Assembly (NCBI GenBank): GCA_002705205.1
Contig: PAHP01000014.1
Location: forward strand, 1-36,489
DNA length: 36,489 nucleotides
DNA from: Flavobacteriales bacterium
Lineage (GTDB): Bacteria > Bacteroidota > Bacteroidia > Flavobacteriales > BACL11
Reading direction: 5' to 3'
A program made the position numbers and the translations under genes. Below are positions 31,696-36,489 of this stretch, piece after piece (the first letter of the stretch is position 1; each line of letters begins with the position of its first letter). The notes under the pieces are model-generated. The model had not been told where the DNA came from and did not search any database. It saw nothing but the letters and a program-made list of their open reading frames with translations.

Positions 31696-32157
31696 TTATT
31701 TATTTTCTAGCACTAATATATTACCTATAATTCTTAGAACCTTAGTATTAGGAATTGCATTAGTTACCAATGTTACTGTTTTATTTTGTCTTCCTTTCTT
31801 TCCTGTACTATTAAAAGTAACTTTAATAGTTCCTGATTCACCAGCTAAGATAGGTTCTGTTGGCCACTCAGGAACCGTGCAACCACAACTACCTTTTGCT
31901 GATCGAATAAGTAATGGTGCTTCTCCTATGTTCTCCAGAATAAACTCTGTACTTACTGACTCTCCCTCTGTTATTTCTAGAAAATCATAAACATCTGATT
32001 CTAATTTAATTTTTGGCATTAATAATTCCTTAGCATCTTTTTCAGCCGTTAGCGGATTTGTAATCGAATCAATAAAAGTCTCTTTTTTCTGATCACTACC
32101 AGTGCATGAGGCTAGAATCACTAATGCAAATAGTACTATTATAATTTCCTTATTCAT
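31696..32157 (-). CDS. DUF1573 lipoprotein
   Basis: This 153-residue protein starts at the ATG at 32157 with a lipoprotein signal (MNKEIIIVLFALVILASC). The DUF1573 domain (about 55-150) carries VYDFLEITEGESVSTEFILENIGEAPL, SAKGSCGCTVPEWP and GTIKVTFNSTGKKGRQNKTVTL, the conserved Ig-like blocks. A TTG two codons upstream is also possible. The function is unknown; it is probably a periplasmic-face lipoprotein. It is 22 bases after nusB. Confidence 0.93.
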   Translation of the reverse strand: MNKEIIIVLFALVILASCTGSDQKKETFIDSITNPLTAEKDAKELLMPKIKLESDVYDFLEITEGESVSTEFILENIGEAPLLIRSAKGSCGCTVPEWPTEPILAGESGTIKVTFNSTGKKGRQNKTVTLVTNAIPNTKVLRIIGNILVLENK

Positions 32158-32179
32158 CCTCAAAATTAACTATTTTTTT

Positions 32180-33109
32180 TTATATTAAGCCTCTACCAAC
32201 CTTTCTTATTTTACCTTCTTTACTGTATGTCTTTACAAAATTATCAAGCAAGCCATTAATAAATAATCTACTTTTTGATGTACTATAATATTTTGCAATT
32301 TCAATATATTCATTCATTGATACTTTTACAGGAAGTTCAGACATTGATAAAATCTCAGAGAAAGCCATTTTTAACAGCAATTGATCCATAATAGCAATCC
32401 TATCAAGATCCCAATTTATTGCAAACCTTACAATTATATTTTCATATTCATCATTATTAATAATGATATTTCGAAAAAGCTCTAATGCAAAATCCTTATC
32501 AGATATATCCTTAAAAACCTCACTAGTATCCAAGCTTATATCATCTTTTATATTGCCAAAAATAATAGTAGCTATAAAAGGTAAGTCATCGATCCAATAA
32601 ATACTTCTCTCTTCTAAAACATGATGCACTAGTTCATTCTTTAAGATGCAATCATTAAGAGCGTCAATAATAAATTTTTTATCTAACTCTACAGACTCAT
32701 TTGTAGAAACAGTATATTTCTGATACAAATCGGAACTATGCAGATCTACAAATAGTTTACGGATAATATCAAGGTCATTTTGCAACCAAATAGCTGAAAA
32801 CTTATTAACTCTATTCATTAGTTTATCATTACTAAAGATTTGGTTAACAACTGGATTATCAATAAATCGTCTATTTGGATGTAGATCTAAATCTGTTGGA
32901 AGATATTTCTTCTTTCCTTCTTTATAAAAGTTATCTGCATATTTTACTAATTCTACAAGTAACCCAATAATCACAAGTTTTAACTCAACTACCTCCTCAA
33001 AATGCTTAAGCATGGATCTCTCAGCCTTAAGAACCTCATCCTCCTTATTTGAAAAGTATGCATATAATGACTGCATTACCTTCAACCTTATATGTCTTCT
33101 ACTTAACAT
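32180..33109 (-). CDS. nusB: Transcription antitermination factor NusB (long Bacteroidota form)
   Basis: This 309-residue protein starts MLSRRHIRLKVMQSLYAYF, the standard NusB start; the C-terminal half has AINWDLDRIAIMDQLLLKMAFSEIL and VSMNEYIEIAKYYSTSKSRLFINGLLD, the RNA/NusE-binding helices. Bacteroidota NusB has an inserted helical region and is about twice the length of E. coli NusB, as seen here. It works with NusA, NusE and NusG in rRNA antitermination. It follows the dehydrogenase gene by 6 bases. Confidence 0.94.
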   Translation of the reverse strand: MLSRRHIRLKVMQSLYAYFSNKEDEVLKAERSMLKHFEEVVELKLVIIGLLVELVKYADNFYKEGKKKYLPTDLDLHPNRRFIDNPVVNQIFSNDKLMNRVNKFSAIWLQNDLDIIRKLFVDLHSSDLYQKYTVSTNESVELDKKFIIDALNDCILKNELVHHVLEERSIYWIDDLPFIATIIFGNIKDDISLDTSEVFKDISDKDFALELFRNIIINNDEYENIIVRFAINWDLDRIAIMDQLLLKMAFSEILSMSELPVKVSMNEYIEIAKYYSTSKSRLFINGLLDNFVKTYSKEGKIRKVGRGLI

Positions 33110-33115
33110 TAAATT

Positions 33116-34207
33116 CTAAGAACTCTTTCTGTTCTTAATGCGTTGTTCTGCAATCTCTAATGCTGCTACATGAGTGGTAATACTATCTAATTCTGCTTTC
33201 TTTAATATCTCTAAAGTAGTATTATAAATTTCTCTTGTTTGATTCATTGAGCTCTCTCTATCATAACCTTTGATCTCAGAGTAAACATTAATTAATCCTC
33301 CAGCATTAATCAAAAAATCAGGTGCATAAACAATGCCTTTATCACTACAGGTTTGACTATCTCTTACCTCATCAGCAAGTTGATTATTTGCAGCACCAGC
33401 AATAATTTTACACTTTAACCTGTTAAGCGTATCAGGATTTACAGTAGCGCCTAACGCACAAGGAGCGTAAATATCCATGTCTAAATCAAAAATAGAATCA
33501 CCTCTTACAATTCTTACTGCATAATCTTCAGAAAGTGCATCTAGCCTTCTATCGTCAATATCATTAATAATAATATTAGCCTTCTCTTCAGACAGATGTC
33601 TTACTAGATTTTCACCAACATGCCCAACACCTTGAACAACAACAGTTCTGCCTTCAAGGCTATCATTTCCCCATTTATATTTTGCTGATGCCTTCATTCC
33701 CATATATACTCCAAAGGCTGTAAAAGGAGATGGATCTCCACTTCCTCCCATACTTTCAGGAATCCCAGTTACATGCTTAGTCTCCATACGAACATATTCC
33801 ATATCTTTAGTATTCATTCCTACATCTTCTGCTGTAATATACTTCCCTCCTAAGCTTTCAACATACTGTCCAAATTTACGCATTAAAACCTCCGTCTTTT
33901 GAGTATTAGAATCTCCAATAATTACTGCTTTACCACCACCTAAATCTAAGCCTGATATTGCAGCCTTAAGAGACATTCCTCTTGATAATCTTAACACATC
34001 ATTTAATGCATCATATTCATTATCATAGTTCCACATACGAGTACCACCTAAAGCTGGTCCTAAAGTAGTATTATGAATAGCAATAATTGCCTTCAATCCT
34101 GTTTCACTATCTTGGCAAAAAACTACCTGTTCATGCTCCATTAATGTCATATTACTAAGTACTAAGCCATTGTTTTTGGCTTTTTTATATGTATCTGCTA
34201 TTTTCAT
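33116..34207 (-). CDS. Glu/Leu/Phe/Val-type amino acid dehydrogenase (leucine dehydrogenase-like)
   Basis: This 363-residue protein has ALGGTRMWNYDNEYDALNDVLRLSRGMSLKAAISGLDLGGGKAVIIGD with the two active-site lysines (81 and 93), and an NAD-binding domain with VVVQGVGHVGENLV and IIINDIDDRR. The motif pattern is that of leucine dehydrogenase, which reversibly deaminates branched-chain amino acids to 2-oxo acids; the exact side chain cannot be decided. It heads the nusB-DUF1573-yajC-ybbR operon. A near-match box (TTCTTTTG, 34259-34252) lies about 45 bases upstream. Confidence 0.9.
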   Translation of the reverse strand: MKIADTYKKAKNNGLVLSNMTLMEHEQVVFCQDSETGLKAIIAIHNTTLGPALGGTRMWNYDNEYDALNDVLRLSRGMSLKAAISGLDLGGGKAVIIGDSNTQKTEVLMRKFGQYVESLGGKYITAEDVGMNTKDMEYVRMETKHVTGIPESMGGSGDPSPFTAFGVYMGMKASAKYKWGNDSLEGRTVVVQGVGHVGENLVRHLSEEKANIIINDIDDRRLDALSEDYAVRIVRGDSIFDLDMDIYAPCALGATVNPDTLNRLKCKIIAGAANNQLADEVRDSQTCSDKGIVYAPDFLINAGGLINVYSEIKGYDRESSMNQTREIYNTTLEILKKAELDSITTHVAALEIAEQRIKNRKSS

Positions 34208-34297
34208 ATTAGTCTCTTAAATTATTTCTTAACCTAGTAGGCCCTATCTTACAAAAGAAATTAATCTATTTTTTAAATGGGTCGCGAATTTACTTAT

Positions 34298-34305
34298 TAT
34301 TTTTG
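34298..34305 (+). promoter_or_regulatory. TAnnTTTG -7 box for the ABC exporter gene
   Basis: TATTTTTG lies 31 bases before the ATG at 34337, in the 129-base gap between the divergent dehydrogenase and exporter genes. Confidence 0.65.
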
Positions 34306-34336
34306 GCATTTCAATTAAAGTTATGCAATCAATTAA

Positions 34337-36085
34337 ATGAGCCCACTATTATACCTAAATAAATTCTTTTGGAGATACCGTATCTCAATCATTATTGGAG
34401 CAATATTTATTCTAATTGCAAATCTTTTTGCTTTATACCCTGCTGAGTTTGTAAGAAAAGCCTTTGACTCAATTATCTCAAGCATTAATAGCGAAACAGA
34501 ATCATCTTCTAAAATAAGTACTATTCTACTAAAATATGGAGGTCTGATTGTGTCATTTGCTATACTAAAAGGTGTCTTCATGTACTTTATGAGACAAACT
34601 ATTATTGTAATGAGCCGAAAAATAGAATTTGATCTTAAAAACGAAATCTATCAACAGTATCAAAATCTAAGCATGTCATTCTACAAAAAGAATAAGACTG
34701 GTGATTTAATGAATAGAATATCTGAAGATGTAAGCCGTGTAAGAATGTATTTAGGTCCGGCATTGATGTATGGCATAAATATATCCATCTTATTCTACTT
34801 AGTAATAAATAAGATGTTCAATATAAATAGCACTCTTACTATTTATGTATTAATACCATTACCTATCTTAGCTATTACAGTTTACTTTGTCAGTGATAAC
34901 ATCAATAAAAGAAGCGAGAGAGTACAATCCCAACTATCCAAAATAACAAATATATCACAAGAAACTTTTTCTGGAATTAAAATTATAAAGTCATTTAGAA
35001 GTGAGAAAAATACGTACAATCTATTTCTTAATTCTTTAAAATCATATACAAATAAACAGATACAATTAGTGAAAATTGAAGCTGTCTTTTTTCCTTTAAT
35101 AATCACTATGATTGGAGCGAGTACCATTTTGACTGTTTATATTGGAGGCATTGAAAGCTATAAGGGAAATATAACAACAGGAAATATTGCGGAATTCATT
35201 ATTTATGTAAACATGTTAGCTTGGCCTGTTGCGTCAATTGGGTGGATAACCTCAATAATACAAAGAGCATCAGCATCTCAAAAAAGAATAAATAATTTCC
35301 TATTACTACAACCTGAGATACAAAATACTATTGAAGAAATTACTCCTGTTAGCGGAGATGTAAATTTCAAAGATGTTAGCTTTACGTATGAAAATACTGA
35401 CATTAAAGCTCTAGACAAGATTAGTTTTAGAATAAAGGAGGGGACTACACTTGGTGTCTTTGGGAAAACAGGTAGCGGAAAAACTACAATTGCGAATTTA
35501 GTTTGCAGACTTTATGATGCTGATCAAGGGAAAATTACTTTTGGGAATAAAAATATAAAAGAGCTGAACTTATATAGTTTACGTTCTTATATAGGATACG
35601 TCCCTCAAGATGGTTATTTATTCTCTGGAAGTATTAAAGACAATATATCTTTTACAGACAATATGATTGATAATGAAAGAATAATAGCTGCTGCAAATAA
35701 ATCAGAGATGGGAAATGAAATTAATAATTTTATTGATGGATTTGAAACTATAATTGGTGAAAGGGGTGTGCAATTATCTGGAGGTCAGAGACAAAGGATT
35801 GCTATTGCTAGAACTTTTTACAAAAAATCAGGTCTACTTATCTTTGACGATTGCTTATCAGCAATTGACGCAGATAAAGAGCAAAAGATACTTAGAAATC
35901 TAAGAAAAGAAAGTTCAGGAAAAACATCTATAATTATTAGTCATAGAGTAGCAACATTAAAGGATGCTGATCATATTATAGTCCTTGATTCAGGTAAGAT
36001 TATTGAGCAAGGAACACATAAAGAATTATTAAAACAAAAAGGATTCTACTTTAATATAGAAAAGAGTCAGAATAGTTCTTTTTGA
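34337..36085 (+). CDS. ABC transporter, fused permease and ATP-binding domains
   Basis: This 582-residue protein is a half-size type IV exporter: a six-helix membrane domain (about 1-315) and a nucleotide-binding domain with Walker A GKTGSGKTT (376-384), signature LSGGQ (480-484), Walker B LLIFDD and H-loop SHR. The residue after the Walker B Asp 504 is Asp 505 instead of the usual catalytic Glu. This is typical of MdlA/YheI-like subunits that work as heterodimers, but many Bacteroidota members are alone. The substrate is unknown; lipid or drug export are possible. It is followed by the DUF3276 gene, a pairing common in Bacteroidota. Confidence 0.93.
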   Translation: MSPLLYLNKFFWRYRISIIIGAIFILIANLFALYPAEFVRKAFDSIISSINSETESSSKISTILLKYGGLIVSFAILKGVFMYFMRQTIIVMSRKIEFDLKNEIYQQYQNLSMSFYKKNKTGDLMNRISEDVSRVRMYLGPALMYGINISILFYLVINKMFNINSTLTIYVLIPLPILAITVYFVSDNINKRSERVQSQLSKITNISQETFSGIKIIKSFRSEKNTYNLFLNSLKSYTNKQIQLVKIEAVFFPLIITMIGASTILTVYIGGIESYKGNITTGNIAEFIIYVNMLAWPVASIGWITSIIQRASASQKRINNFLLLQPEIQNTIEEITPVSGDVNFKDVSFTYENTDIKALDKISFRIKEGTTLGVFGKTGSGKTTIANLVCRLYDADQGKITFGNKNIKELNLYSLRSYIGYVPQDGYLFSGSIKDNISFTDNMIDNERIIAAANKSEMGNEINNFIDGFETIIGERGVQLSGGQRQRIAIARTFYKKSGLLIFDDCLSAIDADKEQKILRNLRKESSGKTSIIISHRVATLKDADHIIVLDSGKIIEQGTHKELLKQKGFYFNIEKSQNSSF

Positions 36086-36122
36086 TAAACTAACAATTTA
36101 CGAGTCACTTAATAAAAATTAT

Positions 36123-36130
36123 TATATTTG
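36123..36130 (+). promoter_or_regulatory. TAnnTTTG -7 box for the DUF3276 gene
   Basis: TATATTTG lies 23 bases before the ATG at 36154; TTTA at 36097-36100 is a weak -33 candidate (22-base spacer). Confidence 0.65.
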
Positions 36131-36153
36131 GCTCAATTAAAAAATAAAATTAG

Positions 36154-36489
36154 ATGTCGGATTATAGAGATATGGAGGAAATCTTTTCAAAAAGAGTTAG
36201 AGCAGGAAGAAGAACATATTTTTTCGATGTAAGATCAACTAAAGCAGGAGATTATTACATGACAGTTACTGAAAGTAAAAGGGATTTCAATGAAGACGGA
36301 AGTCCTTTTTACAAGAAACATAAAATTTATCTTTATAAAGAAGATTTTACTAATTTTAAAGAAGCCCTTCTAGAGGTAAGTGATTTTATCATTAAAGAAA
36401 AAGGCGAAGAAATAATATCTGAAAAAAAGTTGGATAAAAAAGAACAAGAGAATCCTTCTAAGAAAGAAGAAGAAGAAGAAGAAGAAGAA
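36154..36489 (+). CDS. DUF3276 (PUR-alpha-like RNA/DNA-binding) protein, C-terminus off the right edge
   Basis: The first 112 codons are present and the frame is open at the edge. MSDYRDMEEIFSKRVRAG starts it, then RRTYFFDVRSTKAGDYYMTVTESKRDF and FYKKHKIYLYKEDF, the PUR-type fold of DUF3276, which binds single-stranded nucleic acid in related proteins. The core ends about residue 90; a Lys/Glu-rich tail ends in eight Glu codons (GAA repeated, 36466-36489) at the edge. Length and stop cannot be seen. Family members I recall are about 100-130 residues, so little is probably missing unless the acidic repeat is long. Confidence 0.9.
   Translation, partial: MSDYRDMEEIFSKRVRAGRRTYFFDVRSTKAGDYYMTVTESKRDFNEDGSPFYKKHKIYLYKEDFTNFKEALLEVSDFIIKEKGEEIISEKKLDKKEQENPSKKEEEEEEEE
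36466..36489. repeat. GAA trinucleotide repeat (poly-Glu) at right edge
   Basis: Eight consecutive GAA codons run to the last base of the window, inside the acidic tail of the DUF3276 protein. The true repeat number is unknown. Confidence 0.92.

Overview
The window is an AT-rich, very gene-dense chromosomal segment from a member of the Bacteroidota, most likely a marine-type Flavobacteriales. The evidence is: TAnnTTTG promoter boxes in front of most transcription units, almost no Shine-Dalgarno sequences, a Por (T9SS) C-terminal sorting domain, TonB-receptor architecture with a carboxypeptidase-like N-domain, bacillithiol synthase BshA, and several gene orders I know from Flavobacteriia (cinA-rpmB-rpmG-DUF4295-ftsY; dnaA with a low-molecular-weight phosphatase and an RsmI-like methylase; small protein-mutL-rhomboid-rhomboid-nuclease; Leu dehydrogenase-nusB-DUF1573-yajC-ybbR). 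No stretch longer than 300 bases lacks a gene. I see no rRNA, tRNA, CRISPR array, insertion sequence or prophage.

Layout. 1-4835 (minus): tandem-USP protein, CinA-type amidase, L28, a two-repeat lipoprotein, an M1 peptidase, L33, DUF4295 and the N-terminus of FtsY, which runs off the left edge inside a Glu-Pro repeat. 4882-5772 (plus): a nucleoside phosphorylase. 5822-6229 (minus): a YbgC-like thioesterase. 6277-7909 (plus): a 5'-nucleotidase split into two genes. 8084-10667 (plus): dnaA, LMW phosphatase, RsmI-like methyltransferase. 10712-14034 (plus): a FtsB/DivIC-like protein and a methylmalonyl-CoA mutase in which a shortened small subunit is fused to the large subunit. 14046-17407 (minus): a TonB receptor, a cysteine-rich HMA-like protein and a secreted thioredoxin-fold T9SS cargo, probably a metal-handling unit. 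17519-18730 (minus): ornithine aminotransferase. 18842-21030 (plus): RlmD-like rRNA methyltransferase, a 39-residue membrane peptide and a YciO/Sua5 protein. 21014-25663 (minus): a GH3/serine-hydrolase fusion, bshA and coaE, all overlapping. 25758-30428 (plus): small membrane protein, mutL, two rhomboids, a membrane-anchored EEP-family enzyme. 30418-34207 (minus): Leu/Val-type dehydrogenase, nusB, DUF1573 lipoprotein, yajC, YbbR-like protein. 34337-36489 (plus): an ABC exporter and a DUF3276 (PUR-alpha-like) protein that runs off the right edge in a GAA repeat.

Most of this is conserved housekeeping DNA (replication initiation, translation, protein export, mismatch repair, cofactor synthesis). 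I did not find a convincing undescribed defence or mobile system. The points most worth following are the fused compact methylmalonyl-CoA mutase, the Cys-Cys-rich TonB/HMA/thioredoxin locus, the repeated near-leaderless promoter-start arrangement, the coupled 39-residue membrane peptide, the MutL with a degenerate endonuclease motif, and the insertion of two surface-protein genes into the rpmB-rpmG ribosomal cluster. Several start codons were moved inward because the longest frame begins inside a promoter or before the family's usual first residues.
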